A stretch of DNA of 64,000 nt from Bernardetia sp. MNP-M8 (GCF_037126285.1 NZ_CP147012.1:1798001-1862000); one strand, 5' to 3'. Positions 54,266-63,826 are shown, numbered from the stretch's first letter. Numbers and translations: made by a program. The notes: generated by a model from the letters alone, not told the origin.

Positions 54266-54659
54266 AATTTTGGATTTTTTTCTAAAAAATGGTCTTTAGA
54301 AATGATAAGTTTAAAAAAATTCGTGTAAAGTAATTGATTATACGTTTGTTTTTCATTCTAAGATACTACAAAATTAAGCTATTAGTTGTTTGGGTACAGT
54401 TACTTTTGTTACAGAAGTTTTTTTTTAGTCTAAATTTTAGCACAAATACTATTTTATACATTGAAAGACCTAGCAATATACCCTTAACAAACTGAAAAAC
54501 AAACACTTAAGCAACAAGCTATTGTTAGAGTTGTTTTGAGTTACTAAAAAATTACTATTTAACTCCTTTATCTTTACAGTAATTAATTATTGTAAAAACA
54601 GCAAACAATGAAAGTAAGTGTAATAAAAAAAATATTCAATTTAATTACTTGAATTTTAA
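54266..54659. other. 394-bp gap: leader of the sulfur operon up to the IS element
   Basis: Contains TAATTTTG on the minus strand (plus 54369-54376), a perfect -7 element about 104 bp upstream of the dioxygenase ATG. No other gene. The IS element begins immediately to the right, so the original upstream neighbourhood is interrupted. Confidence 0.45.
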
Positions 54660-54663
54660 TTTA

Positions 54664-55764
54664 TACTCAATAGAAATTGGTTTTCGAAAATTGGACGTGA
54701 AAATTAGGGGCTAAAAGTGTTTCTAGCTCATCTTTATAATCAACGATATATTCAAAAAATGCAAGGACGTTAGTCCTAAATTTTTCAAATGTATTGTAGT
54801 ATTCATAATCAATTATTTTCTTTCTCATCAACTTCCAAAGTCTTTCAATTAAGTTTAAATTAGGCGAGTAGGCAGGCAAGTAAATGAGTTCTATTTTAGA
54901 GCCATATACCCAGTCTTGCACCAAATAAGATTTGAAATAGGAGGCTTGGTCTAAGACCATATACACCTTGCTTTTATCTAAATACGCTGCTTCTACTTTA
55001 TCTAAAAATTCTCTTACACTCTCTGAATCAACTGTTTCTGATTCACTAATGAGTATATCGCTTGGATTTTGAATGTTTACTGTACCTGTCAAATTTATGC
55101 GCTTTCTACCACTACTACTTTTAATTTCTCTTTCCTCTCCTGTTGGAATCCAAGCATAATTACTTCGGGTATTCCATTGAGGATGAACAGCATCTGCGTA
55201 GAGTAGAACAGCATTTTCTGAATCTAAACGCTCTATCAAAGCCTCTATATCTTCTATAAAGTGAGTTTGAAGTTCTTTATCAGCTTTAGCAGGAACTGTT
55301 TTTGTCTTTTTATAAGAAAAACCTAGACGTTTCATCAAACTAGGAAGACTTTTAATAGCGTAATCAATACCTAAATTTTCTTTTATCCAATAAGCAATAG
55401 ACTGGCAGTTTTTATGCAAGTGAGAACGAAGTTCTTTATCTAAAGCTGCCAAATCAAAACTATCCAACTTACCCCAAAAACCTAAATAATTAGAAGAAAT
55501 AAAACCAGAAAGACCACAGGAATTATAACTTTTTACATAATTATAAAAACTACTTAAATCAACACCTAAAAGCTCTGACAACTCTTTTGCTGACTTACCT
55601 TGGTCAAGACCTAAAAGAACAGTACAACGAATATAGTCCTTCTTTCCTGAAGAACTTTTACGATAATCTTTTAAAATATCTCGTTCAGAAATACTAAGTT
55701 GAAAATTCATAAGCTAAAAATAATCAAAATTTAGATATTTTTGAAATCTAATTACGGATGAGTA
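54664..55764 (-). mobile_element. IS630-family insertion sequence, complete, about 1.1 kb
   Basis: The ends TTTATACTCA (54660-54669) and TGAGTATAAA (55759-55768) are inverted, with similarity extending for 32 bp (25 matches). TA dinucleotides at both edges give the expected IS630 target duplication, so the element proper is about 54664-55764. It contains one intact transposase gene on the minus strand. It lies between the sulfur operon and the M23 gene. Confidence 0.83.
54667..55710 (-). CDS. IS630-family transposase
   Basis: 347 residues, intact. An N-terminal winged/helix-turn-helix (ELSELLGVDLSSFYNYVKSY) and a second HTH (KSLPSLMKRLGFSYKKTKT) precede a DDE_3 catalytic domain with Asp173 (LLYADAVHPQW), Asp254 (YMVLDQASYFKS) and Glu289 (YSPNLNLIERLWK). 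The spacing of 34 residues between the last two is the DD34E pattern of IS630/Tc1-mariner. It cuts and pastes the element into TA sites. ATG at 55710, 49 bp inside the right terminal repeat. Confidence 0.95.
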   Translation of the reverse strand: MNFQLSISERDILKDYRKSSSGKKDYIRCTVLLGLDQGKSAKELSELLGVDLSSFYNYVKSYNSCGLSGFISSNYLGFWGKLDSFDLAALDKELRSHLHKNCQSIAYWIKENLGIDYAIKSLPSLMKRLGFSYKKTKTVPAKADKELQTHFIEDIEALIERLDSENAVLLYADAVHPQWNTRSNYAWIPTGEEREIKSSSGRKRINLTGTVNIQNPSDILISESETVDSESVREFLDKVEAAYLDKSKVYMVLDQASYFKSYLVQDWVYGSKIELIYLPAYSPNLNLIERLWKLMRKKIIDYEYYNTFEKFRTNVLAFFEYIVDYKDELETLLAPNFHVQFSKTNFY

Positions 55765-55794
55765 TAAACTATATTTTGTAGAATTAAGAACACA

Positions 55795-55827
55795 AAAAAA
55801 GCATTATAAAAAATATAATGCTTTTTT
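55795..55827 (-). terminator. Intrinsic terminator of the second M23 gene
   Basis: AAAAAAGCATTATA (55795-55808) pairs exactly with TATAATGCTTTTTT (55814-55827), loop AAAAA, giving a U-tract on the minus strand. It lies outside the IS. Confidence 0.85.
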
Positions 55828-55859
55828 GTATCTATGAAAAATCTAAAATTAAATCTTTA

Positions 55860-56870
55860 TTACTTAATATGATTGTGGTCTTCTTCGTCTGAACCACCAC
55901 CGAGTGATTGTCCATCATGAGAAGAAAGTTCTACTAATTGTTGATATTCTGTTGGCGACAAATCATTAAAGAAGTAATTAATTGGATTTACTGGCTTACC
56001 ATTATAGCGTACTTCATAATGCAAATGAGGTGCTACTGAAAGTCCTGTGCTTCCTACTTTTCCTAATAACTGGCCACGTTTTATTTTTTGTCCTTTTTTA
56101 CAATCAAAAGCTGAAAGGTGAGCATATCTTGTGATATATCCATAACCGTGATCTACTTCTACTAATCTTCCGTATCCACTAGACCAGTCTGCTTTAATAA
56201 CTACACCATCTCCTGTTGCATGTACAGCTGTTCCTGTTCTTGCGCTAAGGTCACAACCTGCATGCATTTTACGAACTTTATAAATAGGGTGTGTACGCAT
56301 TCCAAAACCAGATGCAAAACTTGTTTGGTCTTTTTTGGAAAGAGGCTGAATAGCTGGAATAGAAGCCATCATATCATTTTTGTTTTGAGCCAGTTTCATA
56401 AGCTCATCATACGATTTGGTTTGGATATACATTTGTTTTTTCAAATTATCCAACTTCTCGTGTGTATTTACAATAAGTGTTTCATTTACTAAATTATCAT
56501 CTAATAAATGCTTATACTTTTCTGCTCCTCCTGTACCACCTTTTCGCATTTCCATTGGAATAGGTTCTACTTCAAACATCGAACGATAGAGTTTATTGTC
56601 TCGCTGTTGAAGGTGTGAGAGCATATCAGTTGCCTGACTAATTTCTTTATTAAGAACTGTATATTTTGTAAGAAGTTCCTGTTTTTCTTCTTTTAATTGT
56701 GCCACTTCCTTTGAAGGGAACATTTGAGTGTAAAATGTCGCAAAACCGACTGCTAATACTGCTGAAACTACTAAGAGTCCAAGGATATTGAAGGCTATAT
56801 CTGCTTTAGACGCTTTTACTTTTTCGTAACGACACGTTTCGGTATCGTAATAATATTTTACTTTTGCCAT
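55860..56870 (-). CDS. Membrane-anchored M23 peptidase with coiled coil
   Basis: 336 residues. A short cytoplasmic start (MAKVKYYYDTETCRYEKVKA) and a single membrane helix (about 26-48) lead to a periplasmic coiled coil (about 52-170). The LytM domain (about 185-310) keeps the zinc ligands His203 and Asp207 (KMHAGCDLSA) and the HxH pair His282/His284 in PHLHYEVRYN. This is the Bacteroidota cell-division or envelope DD-endopeptidase type. It probably cuts peptidoglycan crosslinks or activates such cutting. The C-terminus is acidic with a His cluster (DEEDHNHIK). Single gene ending at the terminator at 55795. Confidence 0.93.
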   Translation of the reverse strand: MAKVKYYYDTETCRYEKVKASKADIAFNILGLLVVSAVLAVGFATFYTQMFPSKEVAQLKEEKQELLTKYTVLNKEISQATDMLSHLQQRDNKLYRSMFEVEPIPMEMRKGGTGGAEKYKHLLDDNLVNETLIVNTHEKLDNLKKQMYIQTKSYDELMKLAQNKNDMMASIPAIQPLSKKDQTSFASGFGMRTHPIYKVRKMHAGCDLSARTGTAVHATGDGVVIKADWSSGYGRLVEVDHGYGYITRYAHLSAFDCKKGQKIKRGQLLGKVGSTGLSVAPHLHYEVRYNGKPVNPINYFFNDLSPTEYQQLVELSSHDGQSLGGGSDEEDHNHIK

Positions 56871-57583
56871 ATAATTAGTGTTTGTTTCTAATCTTTGTCA
56901 GAAAAAATAACTAATAATCAAGTTTGTTTGGGTTCAAAACCTACTTCAATACTTGGGTTAAAATTTATTTAAAGAACATTTATTAAACTGTCTTTGAGTT
57001 AAATTAGAATATATTTAATATACTTTTCTTTATTAACTAACTACGTGTGTTTTAATAAATTGAATATTTTTTAAAGGAATGATAAGTAATTGATAATCAT
57101 AACATTTGTATGTATCCAACTAAAGATTAGTAATGCAAAGAAGCAAAAAAAATAGAAAATTTCCAAGAAACCTAAAACTTTTTTCGATTAAATACCGTAT
57201 TGTAGCCTCAAATTTTAAAAAAACCTCTTATATTGAACTAATAAAAGTTTTTTTTGTGTTTAGAAAAGAATTTTATTTTCCATCCAAAAAAAGTATCTGA
57301 TTTGTAGTGAGTAATTTTTGTTAACAATGTTAATACGTTAATAATCATTATCTCAAACTATTACTTTCTCAAAAGCTTTTCGTTCAAATCTAAAAAGGCA
57401 CACACTATTCTCACACCATTTTATAATTTTACTAAATTGTAAAAAGAAGTATTTTTTTTGAAATCTGGAAGTAGAATAATTAGCAAAAAGGAAGTAATTT
57501 TGTATGTTTTCTAAAATCAAAAGGATTTATATTAAAAGAGCTATAAATTATATGAATAATTCTAACTTCACAATTTTCCAACA
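56871..57583. other. 713-bp gene-free stretch
   Basis: Strongly A+T-rich, with no coding frame of useful length. It includes the promoter element at 57495 and otherwise only weak direct or inverted runs such as GTTAATACGTTAAT. No terminator or RNA-like structure was recognised. Confidence 0.5.
57495..57502 (+). promoter_or_regulatory. -7 element TAATTTTG for the lipoprotein-AraC pair
   Basis: Perfect TAnnTTTG match 82 bp before the ATG at 57584. Confidence 0.5.
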
Positions 57584-58054
57584 ATGAACTCAAAATTAAA
57601 TTTCGTTTCCTTTTTACTTATTTTCTTTTCTTTGGTTGCCTGTACTAGCAATTCAGATAATAAAGATAATACTCTAGTTATAGCAGAAAATAAAGAACCA
57701 AAAGATTCTATTTTAGTGCTAGATGAAGAGCAAAAAAAGACGATAACAAACTTAGAACTTTTGCAGGGAAAGTGGCAAAGTACGGATGACGAAACAAACT
57801 TTCTAAAGTTTGAAAATAATCATAGAATGGAAATTGCTGCAGGAATGACTCAATGGAGTGATGAAATTTTCACTTTATCTGATAAATGCACCAATGAATC
57901 TGATAAAAGTAAAGATTTGAAGCCTGAAAAAGACCTTTATATTACTTCTGAAAGTTCGGATATGTGTTGGTATATTATAGACCTCAATGAAGAGATCTTG
58001 ACAATTGCTTATATGGCTCGTGGAAACACACTAGCTTACAAAAGAGTGAAATAA
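57584..58054 (+). CDS. Hypothetical lipoprotein, lipocalin-like, 156 aa
   Basis: Lipobox FSLVACTS (Cys about residue 20). After an acidic linker the region LLQGKWQSTDDETNFLKFENN then MCWYIIDLNEEILTIAYMARGN resembles the small beta-barrel lipoproteins of Bacteroidota that start with a LxGxWQS motif; some relate to lipocalins. No enzyme motif. The ATG of the AraC gene follows its stop codon directly (TAA then ATG), so the two are certainly co-transcribed and translation is probably coupled. The protein may be a signal or stress sensor at the membrane; that is inference. Confidence 0.75.
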   Translation: MNSKLNFVSFLLIFFSLVACTSNSDNKDNTLVIAENKEPKDSILVLDEEQKKTITNLELLQGKWQSTDDETNFLKFENNHRMEIAAGMTQWSDEIFTLSDKCTNESDKSKDLKPEKDLYITSESSDMCWYIIDLNEEILTIAYMARGNTLAYKRVK

Positions 58055-58897
58055 ATGAATACCTATTTGCTTCCTAATGACTTATTTGAAAATGCAAATA
58101 AAACAGAAGACAAAACCTGTATTTATGACTATGTGATAAATAATTCTCTTACGAGAAATAAAATTACGCTTAATCAGAATGTGTTTAGTTTTTTGCAAGA
58201 TGGAACAAAAGAAGTTGTGCATTTTGACAAACAAACAACAATCAAAAATAATCAATTTCTTCTCATTAAATCAGGTAAATGTTTGATGACTGAAAAATTA
58301 TCACAAGCCAATCAATATAGAAGTTTGTTGTTTTTCTTTGATGATAATTGGCTTATTGATTTTATAGAAAAATACAAAATCAAAATTCAATCAAGCAGCG
58401 AAACAAATCCGTTTTTGGTATTTGATTATGATAATTATATCAAGAATTTTGTGTTTAGTGTCCTACAAATCAATCAGCAATCTCTAGCTTTACAAAAACA
58501 GGTTTTACCTGTAAAACTAGAAGAAATTTTCCTTTATTTAATTCATAAAAATGGAACAGATTTTCTCTATAAGTTTTTAAACAGCAATGTTTACAGTAGA
58601 GAACATTTTACATCAGTCATTGAGAATAATATTTATACAAACTTGAGTGTAGAAGAATTAGCTTTTTTATGTAATAAAAGCGTTTCAGCTTTCAAAAGAG
58701 AGTTTAAAAAAATATACAATGATAGTCCAATAAAATGGTTTAGAGAGCGAAGGTTAAAACACGCTGCATTTTTGTTAGAACACAAAAAACTTCGTTCTAG
58801 TGATATTTATATGCAAATTGGTTATGAAAATTTATCTTCTTTCATACAAGCCTACAAAAAACAATTTGGCAAAACTCCCAAACAACACTTTATATAA
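58055..58897 (+). CDS. AraC-family transcriptional regulator
   Basis: 280 residues. A divergent N-terminal cupin-like sensor (about 1-160) precedes two HTH motifs of the AraC domain (about 190-280): NLSVEELAFLCNKSVSAFKR and the second SSDIYMQIGYENLSSFIQAY, then KKQFGKTPKQHF. Bacterial one-component activators of this type usually respond to a small ligand. It follows the lipoprotein gene with zero spacing. Targets are unknown. Cytoplasmic. Confidence 0.93.
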   Translation: MNTYLLPNDLFENANKTEDKTCIYDYVINNSLTRNKITLNQNVFSFLQDGTKEVVHFDKQTTIKNNQFLLIKSGKCLMTEKLSQANQYRSLLFFFDDNWLIDFIEKYKIKIQSSSETNPFLVFDYDNYIKNFVFSVLQINQQSLALQKQVLPVKLEEIFLYLIHKNGTDFLYKFLNSNVYSREHFTSVIENNIYTNLSVEELAFLCNKSVSAFKREFKKIYNDSPIKWFRERRLKHAAFLLEHKKLRSSDIYMQIGYENLSSFIQAYKKQFGKTPKQHFI

Positions 58898-58968
58898 AAT
58901 GGACGTTTAGCAACACTTTTAGAACGTCTATCTCTATCTCATCAGCAAGGCAATACTGTAACTTTGTA

Positions 58969-58976
58969 TTTTAATC
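58969..58976 (+). promoter_or_regulatory. -7 element TAACTTTG for the PEBP gene
   Basis: Perfect TAnnTTTG match 26 bp before the ATG at 59002. Confidence 0.5.
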
Positions 58977-59001
58977 TTAGTAAATCTAAACCCCAAATAA
59001 A

Positions 59002-59547
59002 ATGCAAAAAGTAACATCATTCTTATTTTTCTTTCTTATCTCTACCCTTTCTTTTGCTCAAGAAACTTTTACTCTTAGCAGTACAGATATAGGAGGACAA
59101 GCCACAAAGACAGAAGAATTTAATGGATTTGGCTGTACAGGAGAAAACCAATCACCTCAATTATCTTGGACAAATGCACCAGAAGGAACAAAAAGTTTTG
59201 CCATTACAGTATATGACCCAGATGCACCAACGGGAAGTGGGTGGTGGCATTGGGTAGTTTTTGACATTCCTGCTAACATAAATGAGCTAGTAACAGGTGC
59301 AGGAAATTTGAAATCTAATCTTACTCCAAAAGGAGCTATTCAAAGCGTAACAAATTATGGTGTAGCTGGATATGGTGGTCCTTGTCCTCCAGAAAATCAC
59401 GGTTTGCACCAATATATAGTTACTGTTTACGCACTCAAGACTGATAAATTAGGCTTGGATGCTACTACAAACCCTGCAACTGTGGGATATTATTTGTGGA
59501 ATAATACTATTGCAAAAGCGAGTTTGGTGTTTTATTACCAAAGATAA
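59002..59547 (+). CDS. PEBP / YbhB-YbcL family protein, secreted
   Basis: 181 residues. Signal peptide MQKVTSFLFFFLISTLSFAQ. PEBP blocks: GFGCTGENQSPQLSWTNAPE, ITVYDPDAPTGSGWWHWVVF (DPDAP and GxxHW) and YGGPCPPENHGLHQYIVTVY (the PPxxxHxY region). It is a phosphatidylethanolamine-binding fold, here periplasmic, of the YbhB type. No ligand or partner is proven. A terminator at 59574 follows. Single gene. Confidence 0.93.
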   Translation: MQKVTSFLFFFLISTLSFAQETFTLSSTDIGGQATKTEEFNGFGCTGENQSPQLSWTNAPEGTKSFAITVYDPDAPTGSGWWHWVVFDIPANINELVTGAGNLKSNLTPKGAIQSVTNYGVAGYGGPCPPENHGLHQYIVTVYALKTDKLGLDATTNPATVGYYLWNNTIAKASLVFYYQR

Positions 59548-59573
59548 TTTTTGATAATATTGTATGATTTAGC

Positions 59574-59616
59574 AAAACCTCATTTCTCTTTATTTATTGA
59601 AGAGGGATGAGGTTTT
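59574..59616 (+). terminator. Intrinsic terminator of the PEBP gene
   Basis: AAAACCTCATTTCTCTT (59574-59590) pairs with AAGAGGGATGAGGTTTT (59600-59616) including G-U pairs; loop 9 nt. Confidence 0.78.
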
Positions 59617-59628
59617 CAAAAACATATT

Positions 59629-59636
59629 TATCTTTG
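59629..59636 (+). promoter_or_regulatory. -7 element TATCTTTG for the RING-like gene
   Basis: Perfect TAnnTTTG match 57 bp before the ATG at 59693. Confidence 0.5.
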
Positions 59637-59692
59637 TTGTTGGTCGTCATAATAGCATTCCAAAACTAAATACCAGCCACAACATCTAAAAA

Positions 59693-60496
59693 ATGAGTCA
59701 TTCACACACTCTTACTGAACATCATCAAAATTTTCTAAACCAAAACCGAACTGACCCTATCACAGGAGAAAAAATAGAAGAAGGTCATACAGTCGTGATT
59801 TGTGCTGCTTGTAAATCTGCTTTTTTTATAGAGAGTTGGGAATACTTAGGAAATTCTCACTGTGACCAAACCGAAACTCTCAAATTTTTGCCTTTACCTC
59901 AAACTCTTTATCTTAAAGCGAATGATAAATATACACAAGAAGTACTAAGTTTTGGCTTTGCTGATAGTCCTATGTTTATGAGTAATAATAGTGGAGGTTG
60001 CTTTTTATCTATTGTATTAGGATTCGCATCTATAATAGCAAGTAGTTTTATAGGAGAAATTTTTGGTGGGGCTATAGGGCTTCTTTCATTTATGCTCTGT
60101 TTTATGGCTTGTATAACTTTTGGAATAATCAGTATTATTCCAAAAAATAGAAATATATCTATCAAAGAAATGGAAAATATAGAATCCAAACTGACTATTT
60201 ATATAGATTATAAATCAAAAGGATTAGTTATACAACATATCAAACAAAAAGTCTTAAAAAGTTTTTTTGCCTTTGAAGACATAACAGAGTTTAAGTATCA
60301 TATTATTTATCATCCTAATACAGACATTGATGCACTTTATTGTCAATTGCAAATAAGAATAACAACGAGAAGTGTATCAAAAAATTATTTTGCAACTATT
60401 CATAGAGATACTATACCAGAATGGAGTGATTTTATTTCAAAGTTACCTACTGATTTGAGAATTATTAATACGCCTTTTGTTTATGAATTGAGGTGA
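59693..60496 (+). CDS. RING-like zinc motif plus membrane protein, unknown role
   Basis: 267 residues. The N-terminus has RTDPITGEKIEEGHTVVICA and CAACKSAFFIESWEYLGNSHC, a treble-clef/RING-like pattern (CxxC ... HC). Two helices follow (about 105-150, GGCFLSIVLGFASIIASSF and LLSFMLCFMACITFGIISII). The C-terminal part (about 165-267) alternates strands, SKLTIYIDYKSKGLVIQHIK then SFFAFEDITEFKYHII, like a bacterial PH-type domain. No known family. Zinc motif and PH-like part would both face the cytoplasm. Single gene. Confidence 0.72.
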   Translation: MSHSHTLTEHHQNFLNQNRTDPITGEKIEEGHTVVICAACKSAFFIESWEYLGNSHCDQTETLKFLPLPQTLYLKANDKYTQEVLSFGFADSPMFMSNNSGGCFLSIVLGFASIIASSFIGEIFGGAIGLLSFMLCFMACITFGIISIIPKNRNISIKEMENIESKLTIYIDYKSKGLVIQHIKQKVLKSFFAFEDITEFKYHIIYHPNTDIDALYCQLQIRITTRSVSKNYFATIHRDTIPEWSDFISKLPTDLRIINTPFVYELR

Positions 60497-60580
60497 TTTT
60501 GTATGAATGAAATGCCTTATTTGGTTAAACTAATTGTGATTTTTTTTAAATTATTTTAGGTTATTTGTCATAATTATTAG

Positions 60581-60588
60581 TAACTTTG
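60581..60588 (+). promoter_or_regulatory. -7 element TAACTTTG for the methyltransferase operon
   Basis: Perfect TAnnTTTG match 56 bp before the ATG at 60644; a TTTG lies at 60564 but the spacing is short. Confidence 0.55.
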
Positions 60589-60643
60589 CAAGTTTTTTTA
60601 TATTATTGCTAATTATTAGAGCAATGTTATTCCCAAATTGAAT

Positions 60644-63600
60644 ATGTCTGCTACCATCTCATTTTTAGAGGAAGATTTGAATAAGTTACATTTTTCTGAA
60701 CAGACAGGATTAGTAACATTAGCTAACTATGAGAAAATTTACCAGCACCCTGCTGAAAAATTGCACATTCAAGAAAAATTTAAAAGGCTATTAATTGATA
60801 ATCAAGAAGGAATTACACCTTATGGTGTTCTTTTTAGAAGGTTCTATAAAGATATTAGTTCAGAAAGCCCCTTCAATTCTCAACCTGCTGTTTATATTTT
60901 TGGCATTACGAATAGAGATTTTATAAATAGTAAAGAACATCAGGTTTTACATTCAAAGATTTGGAGTGCAAATGAGATTGAGGTTTATTTATTAATAGAA
61001 CAAAATCAAATACATATATTCAATGCTCGTTCTCCTGCAAGTAATAAAGGAAATGAAATAGATTTATCTTCTTTAGAGTTAGCAAGTGAAAGTGTTGATA
61101 ATTTAAATAAAGAACAATTTTCTGCTCATGTTTTTGCAAAAGGTTTATTTTGGGAACAAGAAGAAGCCACATGGGATTTAGACGAAAAGCAAACTCCTTT
61201 CTATCATTTTCTCAAACATCTTGAAGATACAAGAAAAGAATTACAGAATATTCATACTAATTCAGAAAATAGACTGGCTTTAGATAGACTACTCCTTTTG
61301 AGTATCTTGATAATGTTTTTGGAAGAAAAAAAAGATAAAAACAACCAATTTGCACTCAAGAAAATCTATCAAGAATATAAAAAAGAGTTTGGTGTAGAAA
61401 ACTATTATGAGATTCTAAAAAAAGATAATAATGGAAAGTTATGTATTCATTTTTTGAAAAAATTAGCTTCTACGTATAATGGAAAAATATTCGATATTCT
61501 TGATTCTGATGAAGTAGAATTTATAGAGAATACAGATTTAAGTGGTATTGCTAATTTTGTTGAAGGTAAAATTTCTCCAGAAAATAGACAAATATCAATT
61601 TGGAGAATGTATTCTTTTGATTTTTTGCCTGTCGAAACGATTAGTGCTATTTATGAAAATTTTCTTCAATCAGAAATCATAGAACAAGGTAAAGACAAAG
61701 ATAAAGGAGTAGTTTATACACCTCCATTTTTAGTCAATTTTATGATTGATGAGGCTATGCCTTTAAATTTGGATTGGTTAGAAAATGAAAAATCTTATAT
61801 AAAAAATGGCAAGATAGATTATAAGATTCTTGACCCAAGTTGTGGTTCAGGTGTTTTTTTGGTGGCTGCCTACAAAAGATTATTAGAATGGTGGTTGATT
61901 AATAATTTTGATAAAAGTCATAATGAAAATTATAAATCTGAAAAATTTGCTGAAGTATTCAAGCAGATATTAGAAGATAATATTTATGGTGTAGATATAA
62001 ACAAAACCGCTGTACAAATTACAATATTCAGTCTTACGATTGCTTTTTTGGATAAAATAGACCCAAAACTTTTATGGGAAGATTTTCATTTCAAAAATTT
62101 AAAGGAAGAGAATATTACAGAAAAAAGTTTTTTTGAGTGGACTACAACAACAAACAAAAGATTTGATTTAATTATTGGTAATCCTCCATTTAACCATGAT
62201 AAATCAAAACATAAAAAGTTTAAAAATTACAAAACGAAAGAAATAACGCCTTATAAAGAACAAATAACTGACTTCGATTATTTAAGTAAAGTTCCTGATA
62301 ATTTTGCCTTTTATTTTTTAGAATTTAGTCGTTATTTACTTAATACAGATAGTAAATTATGTTTGGTTATTCCTACGACACTTCTTTTGTATAGTCCTCA
62401 AGCTACTTCTCAAAAATATCGTCAAGCCTTGCTAGAAAAAACGAATGTAGAGAAGATATTTGATTTTACTCATTTAAGAGAAGTTTTATTTAGAAAGTCG
62501 GTAAATACTGTAAAACTATCAAGTTCTAAGAATTCTAATAATGGTAGAACAGCAGTTTCAGTTACTGTTTTGAATAATAAAGAACCTCAAAAAAAGGATA
62601 TAGAACATATTGTAGTCAAACGTCTTTTTGAAACAGAGAAAAAAAAGCGTTTTGAAATAGATGAATATGATAGACATAGTGTAAAATGGCAATGGGCATA
62701 CAATTATTCATTTATTTGGAAATGTAATCTTTTAGGAGGTGGAAGGCTATTTCATCTTGCATATAGATTGAGTTTGTTAGATAACTTGAAGAGTTTTATT
62801 GATGAGAGAAAAGAAGAAAATAATGAATGGATTTTTCAAGATGGATATAAAGACTTTGTTGCTGATGATAAACTAGGAATAGTAGAATATATATATAACA
62901 GGGATAAAGTTTCTAAAATAGAAAATGGAAACATTATTTGTAGTAATAAAGAAGTTCGAAAGTTTTTTAAAACTCCTCGTCCTAAAAAATTATATGAATT
63001 GCCTTTAATTATAATTCATAAGAAAATAGGAGAGAATCATTTACCGATAGGAATTAAAGAAAGTCATGAGGATGAATATTTAGTATTTCCAAGCAGTTTC
63101 GTTGGAATTCATGCCCCTAAAAAAGATTATGAGAAATTAAAACATATATATGAACGATTTATTAAATATCCTTATACTTATCTTTTTTGGATGGTAGTAA
63201 ATAGTTCTGCAAGTCTAATTAGGCAAGAAACGGTTGTCAATAAAGCTGATTTAGAAACTCTACCTTTTCCACCCTTTGAAGAAGAAGAATATTTAGAATT
63301 ATCTGAAATTGAATCAATATTAAGAGATGATGTATTGAATCATTATATTCATTTAGGTAAATCTATCAAAATTGGAGATGATGGTTATGAACCATTAGAA
63401 AGAAAATTAAGAATTACTAAAAAAGAAGATAAAGTAATTTTAGGAAATTTTGGAAATACATTTTGTCTAATACTCAATGAAAGATATGCAAAAAATGAAA
63501 AATCTTGGCAAATAAAAGGCATTCATCAAACTACGAATGAAGAGGAAGTTTTGCCACAAGGTTTTATTATTTATCAATTAGGTTTTGGCGAAAATAAAGA

Positions 63601-63826
63601 TTTATCTATTTCTAACATTGATGAAAAAATCTTAAAAAATCTTGTTTATGATACTCAAACAAGTAGAGGAGCTATTTTTACAAGGTCAATCAGATTGTAT
63701 GAACACATAGATGGATATGATTCTGTTTTTCTAATTAAGCCTAGTAATATCCGTTATTGGTTGCCTTCAATTGCTATTAAAGATGCAGGTTATACTTTTC
63801 AAGACCTAAAAAAATCTGGATTCTGA
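60644..63826 (+). CDS. Eco57I-type N6-adenine DNA methyltransferase (type IIG/PglX-like)
   Basis: 1060 residues from ATG 60644; a TTG 6 bp upstream is possible. The N-terminal third (1-330) is helical with AVYIFGITNRDF and IEVYLLIEQNQIHIFNA, without a recognisable PD-ExK. The methylase core has VVYTPPFLVNFMIDEAM, motif I DPSCGSGVFL (about 397) and motif IV NPPF (513-516), so it methylates adenine N6. The C-terminal half holds target-recognition helices and strands. Known members act in restriction or BREX/DISARM-type systems. The next gene overlaps its stop codon (TGATG), so it is the first gene of an operon. Confidence 0.92.
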   Translation: MSATISFLEEDLNKLHFSEQTGLVTLANYEKIYQHPAEKLHIQEKFKRLLIDNQEGITPYGVLFRRFYKDISSESPFNSQPAVYIFGITNRDFINSKEHQVLHSKIWSANEIEVYLLIEQNQIHIFNARSPASNKGNEIDLSSLELASESVDNLNKEQFSAHVFAKGLFWEQEEATWDLDEKQTPFYHFLKHLEDTRKELQNIHTNSENRLALDRLLLLSILIMFLEEKKDKNNQFALKKIYQEYKKEFGVENYYEILKKDNNGKLCIHFLKKLASTYNGKIFDILDSDEVEFIENTDLSGIANFVEGKISPENRQISIWRMYSFDFLPVETISAIYENFLQSEIIEQGKDKDKGVVYTPPFLVNFMIDEAMPLNLDWLENEKSYIKNGKIDYKILDPSCGSGVFLVAAYKRLLEWWLINNFDKSHNENYKSEKFAEVFKQILEDNIYGVDINKTAVQITIFSLTIAFLDKIDPKLLWEDFHFKNLKEENITEKSFFEWTTTTNKRFDLIIGNPPFNHDKSKHKKFKNYKTKEITPYKEQITDFDYLSKVPDNFAFYFLEFSRYLLNTDSKLCLVIPTTLLLYSPQATSQKYRQALLEKTNVEKIFDFTHLREVLFRKSVNTVKLSSSKNSNNGRTAVSVTVLNNKEPQKKDIEHIVVKRLFETEKKKRFEIDEYDRHSVKWQWAYNYSFIWKCNLLGGGRLFHLAYRLSLLDNLKSFIDERKEENNEWIFQDGYKDFVADDKLGIVEYIYNRDKVSKIENGNIICSNKEVRKFFKTPRPKKLYELPLIIIHKKIGENHLPIGIKESHEDEYLVFPSSFVGIHAPKKDYEKLKHIYERFIKYPYTYLFWMVVNSSASLIRQETVVNKADLETLPFPPFEEEEYLELSEIESILRDDVLNHYIHLGKSIKIGDDGYEPLERKLRITKKEDKVILGNFGNTFCLILNERYAKNEKSWQIKGIHQTTNEEEVLPQGFIIYQLGFGENKDLSISNIDEKILKNLVYDTQTSRGAIFTRSIRLYEHIDGYDSVFLIKPSNIRYWLPSIAIKDAGYTFQDLKKSGF

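Noticed and set aside
58906-58930. Hairpin GACGTT...AACGTC after the AraC gene
   Set aside because: Only 6 bp pair and no T-tract follows, so it is too weak to call.
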